DNA of 64,000 nucleotides from Oscillospiraceae bacterium (GTDB taxonomy: Bacteria; Bacillota; Clostridia; Oscillospirales; Oscillospiraceae). The position numbers were made by a program, and so were the translations under genes. The DNA lies in assembly GCA_030625685.1 (NCBI GenBank), contig DAOUQJ010000001.1, positions 1 to 64,000 on the forward strand. Reading direction: 5' to 3'. Below the pieces are notes generated by a model. It saw only the letters and a list, made by a program, of their open reading frames with translations. It was not told the origin of the DNA and ran no database searches. Shown one piece after another: positions 42,603-52,457 of the stretch; the first letter of the stretch is position 1; the number at the start of each line of letters is the position of its first letter.

Positions 42603-43793
42603 ATGAATGACGACCATTCTGCCAATTCCAACAGAACAGATATGAACCAACAAGGCGAAATGCCCTTCGGTTATCCTGCATCACAAACCATGTTCACAAA
42701 CAGTACCCCTGTGCAGGAGAAACCCCTGCCCATGCGCTGGTATCACGCGCTGAAAGTCCTGCTCATCATCGGCTTCATCTTAAACATCATTAGTATACTA
42801 AACGCCTTTGTGTTTGGTGGACTTGATTTCAGTTCTTACGTAGCGCTCTATCCCAAATATGACGCATATCTCATCTGCAGTGAGCTAACGTATCTGTTCA
42901 TTAATGGTTGGCTTCTCCTTTCCCTCTTTCGCCACCATCCCATCGCAGTGAAGCTCTGTTTGTATTCGCTTGTCACCAGTACCCTATATCAAATCCTATT
43001 CATGCTCTTTACCCCAACAATTCCTGACATCAGTATGGCTATCGGAAACATCATAGGAAATTTCGCTTTTTATCTGCCAAGTTACTTTTATCTCAAAAAA
43101 AGACTCATCCCCAAAGAGGATACCAGTCAAGATGCCCCACTTCTGACGGTGGAAGAAGTCCCCAAACAAAACCACGCCCTCATTCCACTCAGTCTCATCG
43201 CCCTCTTTGTTGCAGGCGCACTCATTTCAGGCATCTCACTCATTGGGCATCCCGAAGAAAACCCCGCCATTACCTATGACTATGAAGAAGAGATTTCGGA
43301 CATCACATTCTGGGGAGAATCTCTCGAAACGGTGGTCGAAGTGTTTAACAACAATGCATTGGAAGCAGGCATCCCCTCCTCTTACTTACTCACAGAGTAC
43401 GAAACCAATGTCAATGAAGACGGTAAGGTGGCAAATTTTGCACTGAGCAAACACGCAGGGGTGTCTTTTTACTATGACTGCGATAACCCTGCAGACGACA
43501 GCATCTATATCTATGCAGATTTATATTATGAACGAAGCTCTCTTCGCTCAGCCATTCAAGACTATTGTAGCGTAGCCATCCATCTATTAGAGCCAGAAGA
43601 AGACAAACGAATCGCACTGGAAGAAGCGGTGTCAGAGGCAATTGAAACCAGAGCCTACCCCCACACCTCCATTGAAGCGAGCCACGTGACCATTCTCTTT
43701 GGTTGCGAGGATGATTTCTTCTATTTTGATATCTATGAAAATGAATCATCCCCTGCAAATACCACAACTCCAAGCAAACTGACGCAAACCTAA
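42603..43793 (+). CDS. Membrane protein with outer domain (family member 4)
   Basis: A 396-residue protein from ATG 42603, with GAAGGGAG before it; the longer frame upstream has no site. It has five or six membrane segments (about 40-205), the last followed by GISLIGHPEENP, then the shared outer domain (about 235-396): ESLETVVEVFNNNALEAGIPSSYLL, VSFYYDC, and LLEPEEDK. It is the full-length form of the 41701 product. A strong terminator follows. Function unknown. Confidence 0.72.
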   Translation: MNDDHSANSNRTDMNQQGEMPFGYPASQTMFTNSTPVQEKPLPMRWYHALKVLLIIGFILNIISILNAFVFGGLDFSSYVALYPKYDAYLICSELTYLFINGWLLLSLFRHHPIAVKLCLYSLVTSTLYQILFMLFTPTIPDISMAIGNIIGNFAFYLPSYFYLKKRLIPKEDTSQDAPLLTVEEVPKQNHALIPLSLIALFVAGALISGISLIGHPEENPAITYDYEEEISDITFWGESLETVVEVFNNNALEAGIPSSYLLTEYETNVNEDGKVANFALSKHAGVSFYYDCDNPADDSIYIYADLYYERSSLRSAIQDYCSVAIHLLEPEEDKRIALEEAVSEAIETRAYPHTSIEASHVTILFGCEDDFFYFDIYENESSPANTTTPSKLTQT

Positions 43794-43832
43794 ATGGCTC
43801 AATATCAGCCATCAAATATTAAAGAAGCAAAA

Positions 43833-43870
43833 ACCGCCCCACACTAGAACTTATCCTAGTGAGGGCGGTT
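43833..43870. terminator. Rho-independent terminator
   Basis: Long stem ACCGCCC-c-ACACTAG ... CTAGTG-a-GGGCGGT with TTTATT after it. Confidence 0.85.
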
Positions 43871-43953
43871 TATTCTAATAATTATTGTACTCTTGACGAC
43901 TTATACAATTCCAATTGATATACTATTCACATCAATAAAAATGGAGTAAAACT

Positions 43954-45459
43954 ATGAACACATTTACAGACGAACTTCGAAAATACTCATTGCAAAATCT
44001 TCTTTTAGAAATCTCAAAACTATCAAATAACATCTTCAATAGTTCCTCAGATTCTAACTTACCTTTTAATATTGCTACAAAAACTTTACACTATATTGAA
44101 AAAGGGGTAAAAAAAGAAACCCCTATTTACATCACAGTTTGGGATTTAATTGACCTTTCCTATCTGGCAATTAAGTACGCGAACGATTATAGAAAAAAAA
44201 CGATACAATCGGAATATGAACTGATAAGGCTTATTCAGCTTTATCATACATATAGAAACACTTTAGAAGGTAGTTTGCCCTATGTAAAAAATGAAACCAA
44301 TGACCCAAAGCAACACAATGATTTCATGCTGTTTTTATATGGTTTCATGGGAGAACAACTCAAGTTTCAAACTGCTGACATAGTTTTTGAAAATCATATG
44401 CGAGAAGAATATATCCTCAAAGAAATCGGAAAACATGATGACACAATCAACTTAGAAAAGATTGTATTTTCTGAATTAGGCATGAACAGTAGCCAGTTAT
44501 CAGCTACATTGTTGAGTATATGGGGTGGCGCTACACAAAATCCTCAAATCAAAAACTACGAATGGTTCGAAGATGGCCTATTATCAAAGGATAATATTTC
44601 AAGAGTTGTAGATTATTATTCAGCTTCTTATGAAGAAATCAGGAATAGTCCTTTGAAGCGACAAATGTTATACATAAAACCTTTTATTAATACTGATAAG
44701 TTCCTTTGCTTAGCCTGCAATCCAATGCTCATTTTTTTCCTATATCAAAACTCAACTTATTGGATATTGAGAGACTTTTATAGACGAAAGAACAGTCAAA
44801 AATTTATAAATGCTTTTGGAATATATTATGAGCAATATATGCTAGAGACTTTAGGAACATACTTAGACAAAAGTGAATTCGAAAAAATACCGGAAACCAA
44901 TGCACCTCGTGCAGATTGGCGCATTGATTTAAATGGTACAAAACTTCTCATTGAACAAAAATCTGCACTAATTGCTTTGAATGCGAAACAACAACAAACC
45001 GACATAAACCCGCTAAAAACTCATATCAAAAACACTATCATTAAATCTATTCATCAGCTCAGCGAAACAGAATCACACTATAACGATGGAACATACATCA
45101 AAATTATTCTGCGTTACGATGATTATTTAGAGCCAGAAATTTTAGATCGAATTTTTATAATGGATGATGTCCTTGCTACAGATGATGGATACTACTGGTT
45201 GCTATCTACAAATGAAATAGAGAAATTGCTTTATCTTTATAAAAATGATGTAGCTAAATTCGAAGATATCGTCAAAGAAAAAACCAAACTTGAAGTTACT
45301 AAGTCAAACGATGGTCGTAGCCTTACTCACCTTTTCAAAAAACATGGTTTAACAAATAATCCACACATGGAACAAGAAAAATTCAAGAAATTCAGAAAGG
45401 AAGAGCACGCAATTATTCATAGTGCCTTCGGTAATCGTGAAATTCTCTTTCACTTGTAA
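43954..45459 (+). CDS. Putative PD-(D/E)XK nuclease protein, possible defence gene
   Basis: A 501-residue cytoplasmic protein, visibly more AT-rich than its neighbours, which suggests horizontal transfer. Residues about 290-340 carry a PD-(D/E)XK-like core: Glu293 in a helix (YYEQYML), Asp321 (RADWRID), then Glu334-x-Lys336 (LLIEQKSAL). This arrangement is the catalytic signature of restriction-type nucleases. The first 280 residues are helical with no known motif. Single large genes of this form are often anti-phage or mobile-element nucleases. It is monocistronic, with a GGAG site and a following terminator. The fold call is by motif only. Confidence 0.55.
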   Translation: MNTFTDELRKYSLQNLLLEISKLSNNIFNSSSDSNLPFNIATKTLHYIEKGVKKETPIYITVWDLIDLSYLAIKYANDYRKKTIQSEYELIRLIQLYHTYRNTLEGSLPYVKNETNDPKQHNDFMLFLYGFMGEQLKFQTADIVFENHMREEYILKEIGKHDDTINLEKIVFSELGMNSSQLSATLLSIWGGATQNPQIKNYEWFEDGLLSKDNISRVVDYYSASYEEIRNSPLKRQMLYIKPFINTDKFLCLACNPMLIFFLYQNSTYWILRDFYRRKNSQKFINAFGIYYEQYMLETLGTYLDKSEFEKIPETNAPRADWRIDLNGTKLLIEQKSALIALNAKQQQTDINPLKTHIKNTIIKSIHQLSETESHYNDGTYIKIILRYDDYLEPEILDRIFIMDDVLATDDGYYWLLSTNEIEKLLYLYKNDVAKFEDIVKEKTKLEVTKSNDGRSLTHLFKKHGLTNNPHMEQEKFKKFRKEEHAIIHSAFGNREILFHL

Positions 45460-45492
45460 GCTATGATTTTTTCACGTTTATAGCAACACCAC

Positions 45493-45524
45493 AAAAGCCA
45501 GAGGAATCTTTTCCTCTGGCTTTT
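45493..45524. terminator. Bidirectional terminator
   Basis: AAAGCCAGAGGA-atctt-TCCTCTGGCTTTT; serves the convergent genes 43954-45459 and 45560-45784. Confidence 0.9.
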
Positions 45525-45559
45525 CCTATGCAAAGCGTATCCAACCGCTTGACTGGCCA

Positions 45560-45784
45560 TCACTTCATACACTCGACAAAATAGTCACCATAAGTAAAGG
45601 TATCGCCTTTTTTCATCAGACGCATACCATTGTAAAGCTCCGCCGCTTTGGGTGACAAAATGGCAGGCAGTGTATCGCCAAGAATTTCGCCTGTCACATA
45701 TTCCACAACATCACTAGAATACTGTTCTTTGAGGAAAAGATCCTTGGCACCATCTTGCGCGACGCGATATACATTAAATATCAT
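45560..45784 (-). CDS. Small conserved-looking hypothetical protein
   Basis: A 74-residue soluble protein with an AGGAGG site 6 nt before the ATG. The sequence (MIFNVYRVAQDG...FTYGDYFVECMK) suggests a small alpha/beta domain; no known motif, signal or membrane segment. It is a single gene between terminator and the betaine-binding protein gene on the other strand. Confidence 0.55.
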   Translation of the reverse strand: MIFNVYRVAQDGAKDLFLKEQYSSDVVEYVTGEILGDTLPAILSPKAAELYNGMRLMKKGDTFTYGDYFVECMK

Positions 45785-46011
45785 ATCTAACCTCCTCTCT
45801 CACAATTAAATTTTATCATATTTTGCCATTTTTATCAATAAGTTCCGACAGATTCACAGATTATTTGACAATGATTCTCCTCTATTGACACGAATCAAAA
45901 GCCAATATCCGCTCATTTCCTCGCGTGCATAAAGCAAAGCAAGCTGGCAATACTACCATAAAACTGTAAAGTAATTTTTGATTTTTAATTCCCGCATCGG
46001 AGGACACGTAC

Positions 46012-46890
46012 ATGAAAAAATGCCTATTACCCCTTTTCCTTTTACTCAGCTTATCTGTCGGCTGTCATATGTCTGCCGAAGTGAGCTGTCAACTGCCTTT
46101 TGAAGATGTCCTAGCGCCCAAAGAAGAAATCACCATCGGCTATGTCCCGTGGTCATACGCCAATGCACATGCACATCTCATGAAAGCAGTTTTAGAAGAT
46201 CACTATCCCGTCCATGTCAATTTAACCGAGATGGATGCCCCCACCATGTGGGAAAGCATTGCAGACGGGCAAGTTGACATCATCACGGGCTTTTTGCCCT
46301 GCACCCATGCTTTATACTACAATCAACTAGAAGGCAAAGTAGCGGATTTGGGGCCCATGTTTTCAGGGGCACGCAATGGCTTGGTCGTGCCAAGCTATGT
46401 CACAATTGATTCCATTGAAGAGCTCAATGACAATGCAGACAAATTCAACGGTCATATTGTTGGCATTGACCCTGGCGCAGGCGTAATGTATCGCACCATC
46501 ATTGCCAAATCGGAATATGAACTCAAAGATTTAGAGCTTATCCAAAGCAGTGATGCCGAAATGACCAAAGCACTACAAGACGCATATGAGAACGGGGAGT
46601 GGATTGTCGTCACCGGTTGGGAGCCTCATTGGAAATTTGACAATATGGACTTAAAATTTTTAGATGACCCCAAAAACATCTACTGTGACAATGACCGCAT
46701 CAACGTCATCACTCGCCGTGATTTTGATAACGCTCAGCCCGACATCAATGCCTTTTTAGACAGTCATTCTCTCACACAAGAGGAATATCACGACCTCATG
46801 AACTATATGGAAGCAAGCGAGGATGACAACGAAGCCGCCAAAGAATGGATTCGTGACAACCAAGGTCTCGTTGACAGCTGGTTTTCTTAA
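46012..46890 (+). CDS. OpuAC-type substrate-binding lipoprotein (glycine betaine/proline)
   Basis: A 292-residue protein with signal peptide and lipobox SVGC (Cys 18). The mature part has the glycine-betaine-binding OpuAC pattern: ITIGYVPWSYANAHAHLMKAVLE, Trp and Tyr residues for the aromatic cage, GQVDIITGFLP, GIDPGAGVMYRT, WIVVTGWEPHW and FLDDP. It should catch a quaternary amine osmolyte. No permease or ATPase gene is next to it, so it must serve a transporter encoded elsewhere or act as a sensor. Preceded by CGGAGGA; ended by the terminator at 46911. Confidence 0.85.
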   Translation: MKKCLLPLFLLLSLSVGCHMSAEVSCQLPFEDVLAPKEEITIGYVPWSYANAHAHLMKAVLEDHYPVHVNLTEMDAPTMWESIADGQVDIITGFLPCTHALYYNQLEGKVADLGPMFSGARNGLVVPSYVTIDSIEELNDNADKFNGHIVGIDPGAGVMYRTIIAKSEYELKDLELIQSSDAEMTKALQDAYENGEWIVVTGWEPHWKFDNMDLKFLDDPKNIYCDNDRINVITRRDFDNAQPDINAFLDSHSLTQEEYHDLMNYMEASEDDNEAAKEWIRDNQGLVDSWFS

Positions 46891-46910
46891 ACACTTTCTA
46901 CCACACATTA

Positions 46911-46945
46911 AAAAAGAGCATGAGATTGCCACACTCATGCTCTTT
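46911..46945 (+). terminator. Rho-independent terminator
   Basis: AAAGAGCATGAG-loop-CTCATGCTCTTTT. Confidence 0.9.
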
Positions 46946-47125
46946 TCCTCTCGTAAACTCATATCCAATTATTTTTTGGCTGATGTTCTTGCTTTCTCCC
47001 ACTTTAGCGTATCTTCGCGCAATCTTTACAAGATTTTCTGTGAAAACCCATGAATTCCTTTTACAAATTTTGTATTATACTGTATACTATACGTATCTTA
47101 GTATCTCGATTGAGGAGCGTTTTCT

Positions 47126-48244
47126 ATGAAACAGCACACCATCTTCGCCTTCTTTCTTCTCCTGTTTTCTTTGCTCGTTTCCTGCCAATTGCCAGCAGAA
47201 GAAGTGCCAGAGGAAGAACCGACAAACCCCAATCTATACACTCTGCATGGCTATCTACTGCCAAGCTATACAGAGGATACTGCTGGCATCACGTTAGACG
47301 ATGCCCTTACTTTGTCGCGCACAGATGAAAATGGCGTTCTCAAATTAAAAACATTTCATGCTGTTTTCTTTTCAGATACTCAAATTTATGACTATGTAGA
47401 TAGAAAGCACTTTGTTTATTATGATGACAAGCTCACCGTTTCAGAAACGGCACGCATTCCGATCGAAATCAGCTTCGACTTCACTCAATACATGGAAACG
47501 GGCGCGCTTCTCCATGATTCCTTTTTGTGGAGCGACAGCTCAGCCATCATTTCAGTCGATGGCAACACTGACCTTTTAGATATGCAAGACACTGCCTACA
47601 GCTTGGCAACCTACAAAGAGATTTTTTACCGCTACTGTTTAGAAGGTGAACCGTTTCTGCCTGACAACGTCAAAGAAACGTATTACTATGTCAATACCGA
47701 CACCGAAATTGGCACAATCTATCAAGACGCGGTAGACACCATTTTAGAAAGTGGCCTCTATATCTACACACACAACAATAACTATATTTTAAGTGAAGAA
47801 GAACAACTGCCCGAACCGCTGGCGCTCGATGACTTGGCGCTTGGTGACCACATCGGTGGGCTCGAAATCACGCACTTTGACTATGAAAAAGGCAGGCGCA
47901 TTCACATGGAACTCAATGGACCTGTGACCATTTCTGGCTCACTTGTCTACGATGAATATATTGATGGGCCCTACTTTATCGCCTCGACTTCGCCACTACC
48001 TACACCCATTGCCTATCAATTTGACAGTGGCTTTGAGCACACTTTGCAAAGTTTCAACGGCGCACTGGAGCTCACAGAAGATGCGAGCATCGACGACGAA
48101 ATTCTCACACACTTACAAAATGGAATGGAGCTTTTTGTCTCCATCACCATGGACCGCTTCACCCTCATTGACCAAGACATGAGCCAAGGCAACTGCATCG
48201 TAACCGCTTCACTCATCAACTGGCAACCAACTGAGCCTCAATGA
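47126..48244 (+). CDS. Lipoprotein, unknown
   Basis: A 372-residue lipoprotein: signal peptide with lipobox LVSC (Cys about 20), then a Pro/Glu-rich linker and a beta-rich exported region with no recognised fold. The C-terminal part (LDDLALGDHIGGLEITHFDYEKG and FIASTSPLPTP) may be two small beta domains. It has a GAGGAG site. It stands alone between the betaine-binding lipoprotein gene and sbcD, with a terminator after it. Confidence 0.7.
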   Translation: MKQHTIFAFFLLLFSLLVSCQLPAEEVPEEEPTNPNLYTLHGYLLPSYTEDTAGITLDDALTLSRTDENGVLKLKTFHAVFFSDTQIYDYVDRKHFVYYDDKLTVSETARIPIEISFDFTQYMETGALLHDSFLWSDSSAIISVDGNTDLLDMQDTAYSLATYKEIFYRYCLEGEPFLPDNVKETYYYVNTDTEIGTIYQDAVDTILESGLYIYTHNNNYILSEEEQLPEPLALDDLALGDHIGGLEITHFDYEKGRRIHMELNGPVTISGSLVYDEYIDGPYFIASTSPLPTPIAYQFDSGFEHTLQSFNGALELTEDASIDDEILTHLQNGMELFVSITMDRFTLIDQDMSQGNCIVTASLINWQPTEPQ

Positions 48245-48254
48245 CAAACCACAG

Positions 48255-48285
48255 CACCCTTGTAACTACCAAGGGTGTGTTTTGG
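48255..48285 (+). terminator. Rho-independent terminator
   Basis: CACCCTTG-taactac-CAAGGGTG followed by TGTTTTGGTTTT. Confidence 0.8.
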
Positions 48286-48311
48286 TTTTATTCACGAAAG
48301 GAGACGCAATC

Positions 48312-49463
48312 ATGAAATTTCTACACATTGCCGATTTACATATCGGAAAGCAAGTGGCTGGCTTTTCCATGATAGAGGACCAACGCTTTGTACTCAATCA
48401 AATCGTAGAGATGACAAAGACCTATGAAACGGATGCTGTCCTTATTGCAGGGGATGTCTACGACAAAAGCCAACCGTCCAATACTGCGATTGCCCTCTTT
48501 GATGATTTTTTGACCGCACTCACCGAAGCGAAACAAATCGTTTGCATCATCAGTGGCAACCACGACTCGGTTGAAAGGCTTAGTTTTGCACGACAAATTC
48601 TCTCTTCCCAAAACATTCACATTGCGGGACGATATGAGGGTGAAATGCAAAAAGTCACGCTGCATGATGCTTATGGTGCATGCAATATTTATCTGTTGCC
48701 TTTTTTAAGCCCACCGCTCGTGCGCCCCTATTTCGACTGTGACATCAGCAACTATGACGATGCCATAAAGGCCATCTGCAAAGACACCAAACTCAATCCC
48801 AAAGAGCGCAATGTCTTAATGGCACATCAATTTGTAGTCGCAGGCAGCAAAACGCCAGAAACCTCCGACTCAGAGCAAATTTCCGTCGGTGGCATTGACC
48901 ATGTGAATCTATCTGCCTTTGACGGCTTTGACTATGTAGCATTGGGGCACATTCACAGACCACAACAAATGGGAAGAGAAACCGTGCGCTATGCAGGCTC
49001 TCCCTTAAAATATTCCTTTTCAGAAGTGCATCACAACAAAAGTGTGGTGCTTGTCAGTATGGATGAAAGCAAAACCCCCATCCTCAACTACTTACCGCTC
49101 ACGGCTCTGCATGACATGCGAGAAATCAAAGGCCCCATTTCTGAACTCATACAAACTGCGAAAGAAGATTCGGCGGATAACAATGACTATATCCATGCCA
49201 TTTTGACGGATGAAACACCGATTTATGACGCTGTGGGTCAGCTTCGTGCTGTATACCCCAATTTGATGGGCATTTCCTTTCCCAATCAGGCAACAGAGCA
49301 TCTGCCTAGCCTACCATACCTTGCAGAAGAGGCGCTCAAAACACAGACACCCCTCGAGCTATTTTCTGACTTTTTCACCTTGCAAACAGGCAATGACTTA
49401 TCGGAAAAAGCCGAAGCCGTCTTAACAGACATACTCGAAACAGCAAAAGAGGTGACCATATGA
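48312..49463 (+). CDS. sbcD: Nuclease SbcCD subunit D
   Basis: A 383-residue metallophosphoesterase-type exonuclease, the Mre11 partner of SbcC. Motifs in order: ADLHIGK (residues about 7-13), GDVYD (about 48), SGNHDS (about 82), MAHQFV (about 172) and GHIHRPQ (about 216), all with the metal ligands present. The complex opens hairpins and cuts DNA ends in double-strand-break repair. ATG 48312 has GAAAGGAG; the stop overlaps sbcC (ATGA), so the two are coupled. Confidence 0.95.
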   Translation: MKFLHIADLHIGKQVAGFSMIEDQRFVLNQIVEMTKTYETDAVLIAGDVYDKSQPSNTAIALFDDFLTALTEAKQIVCIISGNHDSVERLSFARQILSSQNIHIAGRYEGEMQKVTLHDAYGACNIYLLPFLSPPLVRPYFDCDISNYDDAIKAICKDTKLNPKERNVLMAHQFVVAGSKTPETSDSEQISVGGIDHVNLSAFDGFDYVALGHIHRPQQMGRETVRYAGSPLKYSFSEVHHNKSVVLVSMDESKTPILNYLPLTALHDMREIKGPISELIQTAKEDSADNNDYIHAILTDETPIYDAVGQLRAVYPNLMGISFPNQATEHLPSLPYLAEEALKTQTPLELFSDFFTLQTGNDLSEKAEAVLTDILETAKEVTI

Positions 49464-51988
49464 AACCGCTCTCACTCACCATGACCGCCTTTGGTCCCTA
49501 TGCCGAAGAAATCACCATCGATTTTCAGAAACTCACTGGGCTGTTTTTAATTGCAGGCAACACAGGTGCGGGAAAAACCTCAATTTTCGATGGCATCACC
49601 TTCGCTTTGTATGGCGAGACTAGCGGATCGACAAGAGAGGTGCGCTCTGTGCGCAGTGACTTTGCAACGCCAGACACCAAAACGGAAGTGACCTTGCGCT
49701 TTTTGCAAGGCAAAAACGAATACACCATCACCAGAAACCCAGCCTATGAGCGCCCCAAACTGCGTGGCACAGGTGGCACAACCAAAGAAACCGCAAAAGC
49801 AGAAATGCACTGCCCCGATGGGCGCATCGTAACAGGTGCGCGCCCTGTCACAACTGAAGTTGAAACCCTGCTCGGCATGACCTACGGACAATTTGTGCAA
49901 ATTTCGATGATTGCCCAAGGGGAGTTTTTGAAAATTCTCACCGCCAAAACCCAAGAGCGCAGCGAAATTTTTCGCCATGTTTTTCAAACCGACTTATATG
50001 AGCGCATGCAAAGTCTGCTCAAAGTGCGCAAACAAAAAGCAAAAGAGGCGCTCAGCCTCTCAGAACACGACCTCATTCGTCTTGTAGAAAGTGTGCGTCT
50101 GCCCCAAGAGCAAACAAAGCTAACAGAAGACCTATCCATCCACGAAATAGAGGAGGCGCAAAGCAGCCTATCTGCCCTCATCACGGCAGACAAAAAAGCG
50201 CAAACCATCTTACAGGGCAAGCTTAAAACACTAGAGGATGCCCTTCGGGCAAACCTAGAAGAAATGCAACAAGCGCTCCACCTTCAAAAACTCTTTGCAG
50301 ATCAAACTGCAGTGATAAGTCAGCTTGAAACACTCACAAAGGACAGCGATGCGCAAAAACGAAGAGAAGAAACTCTGCAAAAAGCGCAAACCGCTTTGCA
50401 CCTTTCTCCTTATTATGCGCGCTACGAAGAGAGCAAAATCCGCCTGCAAACATGCCAGTCTGAAATTGCTTCGATACAGGATAGACAAAAAACGCAAGAT
50501 GAGTCTCTAATGCAAAGCCTCACCCACTTTCAGACACTGTGCAGTGAGATTGCCCCAATGCAAATGACATTGACCAAAGGCTATGAAAAGGAAGAAGAAC
50601 GCTTTCGTGCCACCGAGCGCTTACATGATGAATTGGAGCTATCTTTTTACCAAGCGCAAGCAGGCATTTTGGCAAAAAAACTGCACCAAGACGAAGCGTG
50701 CCCTGTCTGTGGCTCTCTCACTCATCCTATGAAAGCATCTCTTGCAGACGATGCGCCCACCGAAGAAGAAGTCAAACAGAGTAAAATCGCCCTCAGTCGC
50801 GCACGTGGAACCCTGCTGGCTTATAGCGAAGAGACAAAGACCAAAATACAAAAACTTTCAGACTTAGAAGCGCAGTTTCTCAAAACCTCTGAAGAGCTCA
50901 TACAACTTGATGCCAAGTTTACTCTGAAAGCCGAGCAAGCGCCAAATGGTAAAGCAACATCATATGATGCTTTGTGTCGTGCCTTTCAAACAGAAGAGGC
51001 GCAATTTGACACCGTCAAACAAAACCGCGTGGCGCTCTCTACCCTACTCACCCACACAACAGATCAGCTTGTCACACTACAAGCGGAAGAAATAAACGCC
51101 AAAAAAAGCTATGAAGAAAAGCTCCAAGAATCAAGCTTTGAAAACGAAGCAGATTTTTTAAGCGCCCAGCAATCAGAAGATGAGATGCAAACACTGCGTG
51201 CGCGCATAGACACCTACAAAGAAACCTTCTTTCGTCTTTCCCAAGAGCAAGATCGCTTAGAAACAGAGACCAAAGGGCAAACACTACCCGATATGGATGC
51301 CATATCCCAACACGAGCGCGCGCTAAACGAAGAAAAAACTGCGCTCGACAAAGAAAAAACCGCTCTCTTTTCTCGCCTTTCTCACAACGAAAGCGTGCAA
51401 ACACAGTTGCAACATGGCATTGAAGACTCTGCTCAAAAGAGAGAAACCTATCTTTTCTATGAAACCTTGTCTGACACCGCGAACGGCACAAAGCAAAAAC
51501 TCACCTTTGAGCACTATGTGCAAACGACGTATTTTCGTCAAATTTTGCATGAAGCCAACAAACGCTTTGGCTCCATGACCAATGGACGCTATACCCTACT
51601 GCACAAGCAAGAAGTGACAGACGGACGCATCCCCAGTGGACTAGACATCGATGTCTTTGACCACTATACTGGCAAAGCCCGCCCTGTCACCTCTTTATCT
51701 GGTGGCGAAGCGTTCAAAGCCTCGCTTTCCATGGCGCTCGGCCTATCTGATGTTGTGCAACAACATATGGGTGGCATCCAAGTGGATGCACTCTTTATTG
51801 ATGAAGGATTTGGCGCACTGGATGCCGAAGCGTTAGACAGTGCCATGCAAACCCTCTCTGCCCTTGCCGAAGGCAATCGCCTTGTCGGCATCATTTCCCA
51901 CGTCACCGAACTCCGCCAGCGCATTGACAAACAAATTCTCATCAAAAAAAGCCCCAACGGCAGCACGATTGAAAAGATTCAAACCTAA
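49460..51988 (+). CDS. sbcC: Nuclease SbcCD subunit C (SMC-like ATPase)
   Basis: An 842-residue Rad50-like ATPase. Walker A GNTGAGKTS at about residues 33-41; two long coiled-coil arms (about 180-410 and 440-690) meet at a zinc hook CPVC (about 414-417); signature motif SLSGGEAFKASL (about 745) and Walker B LFIDEGFGALD (about 777). ATP binding clamps DNA and controls SbcD. The length is shorter than E. coli SbcC (about 1,050) but usual for Firmicutes. Confidence 0.95.
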   Translation: MKPLSLTMTAFGPYAEEITIDFQKLTGLFLIAGNTGAGKTSIFDGITFALYGETSGSTREVRSVRSDFATPDTKTEVTLRFLQGKNEYTITRNPAYERPKLRGTGGTTKETAKAEMHCPDGRIVTGARPVTTEVETLLGMTYGQFVQISMIAQGEFLKILTAKTQERSEIFRHVFQTDLYERMQSLLKVRKQKAKEALSLSEHDLIRLVESVRLPQEQTKLTEDLSIHEIEEAQSSLSALITADKKAQTILQGKLKTLEDALRANLEEMQQALHLQKLFADQTAVISQLETLTKDSDAQKRREETLQKAQTALHLSPYYARYEESKIRLQTCQSEIASIQDRQKTQDESLMQSLTHFQTLCSEIAPMQMTLTKGYEKEEERFRATERLHDELELSFYQAQAGILAKKLHQDEACPVCGSLTHPMKASLADDAPTEEEVKQSKIALSRARGTLLAYSEETKTKIQKLSDLEAQFLKTSEELIQLDAKFTLKAEQAPNGKATSYDALCRAFQTEEAQFDTVKQNRVALSTLLTHTTDQLVTLQAEEINAKKSYEEKLQESSFENEADFLSAQQSEDEMQTLRARIDTYKETFFRLSQEQDRLETETKGQTLPDMDAISQHERALNEEKTALDKEKTALFSRLSHNESVQTQLQHGIEDSAQKRETYLFYETLSDTANGTKQKLTFEHYVQTTYFRQILHEANKRFGSMTNGRYTLLHKQEVTDGRIPSGLDIDVFDHYTGKARPVTSLSGGEAFKASLSMALGLSDVVQQHMGGIQVDALFIDEGFGALDAEALDSAMQTLSALAEGNRLVGIISHVTELRQRIDKQILIKKSPNGSTIEKIQT

Positions 51989-52093
51989 ACGTTTGCCTGT
52001 TTCAAAAGTACGCAATCCTACTGCATATGTTGTGCAACGCTTCCATCCTATGTTGCGAAACAAATCAAAATTCTGAAGGAGGAATTACACACC

Positions 52094-52456
52094 ATGGGTT
52101 TCTTAAAAAAACGATTATTTAACAACCAAGGCTTTGCCCTCTTTCGCGTTATCCTTGTCATGGCAATCTTAGTGGTTTTGACTTCCATTGTCCTCCCCGC
52201 ATACACCATCAGAGCAAGAGAGGCGAAAGTTGCCGATCAAGATACCTGTCAAATGCTGTATGAAACTGCACAGCTTGCCTCTACCCATCTTATTTACGAC
52301 AACCAAACAGATGCCAAAGCGGATATCTCCGCGCTCTTACCAAACGGCTGGCCAACCCCGCAAGCTGGTGGCACTGATTTTGTCATACATATCACTAATG
52401 GCGCTGTCACATCCGTCACCGTAGACGATGGGAGCAGTATTCAATATCCAAAATAA
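52094..52456 (+). CDS. Type IV pilin-like (pseudopilin) protein with altered motif
   Basis: A 120-residue protein. A short basic leader ends in Gly (NNQG), then FALFRVILVMAILVVLTSIVLPAY, a class III (prepilin) signal and membrane helix. Cleavage by prepilin peptidase is expected after the Gly. Residue +5, usually Glu and needed for normal pilus assembly, is Arg here (+4 is Phe). The C-terminal domain is small with a single Cys. No pilus assembly genes lie near; it is downstream of sbcC with its own AAGGAGG site and terminator. Confidence 0.7.
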   Translation: MGFLKKRLFNNQGFALFRVILVMAILVVLTSIVLPAYTIRAREAKVADQDTCQMLYETAQLASTHLIYDNQTDAKADISALLPNGWPTPQAGGTDFVIHITNGAVTSVTVDDGSSIQYPK

Positions 52457-52457
52457 A

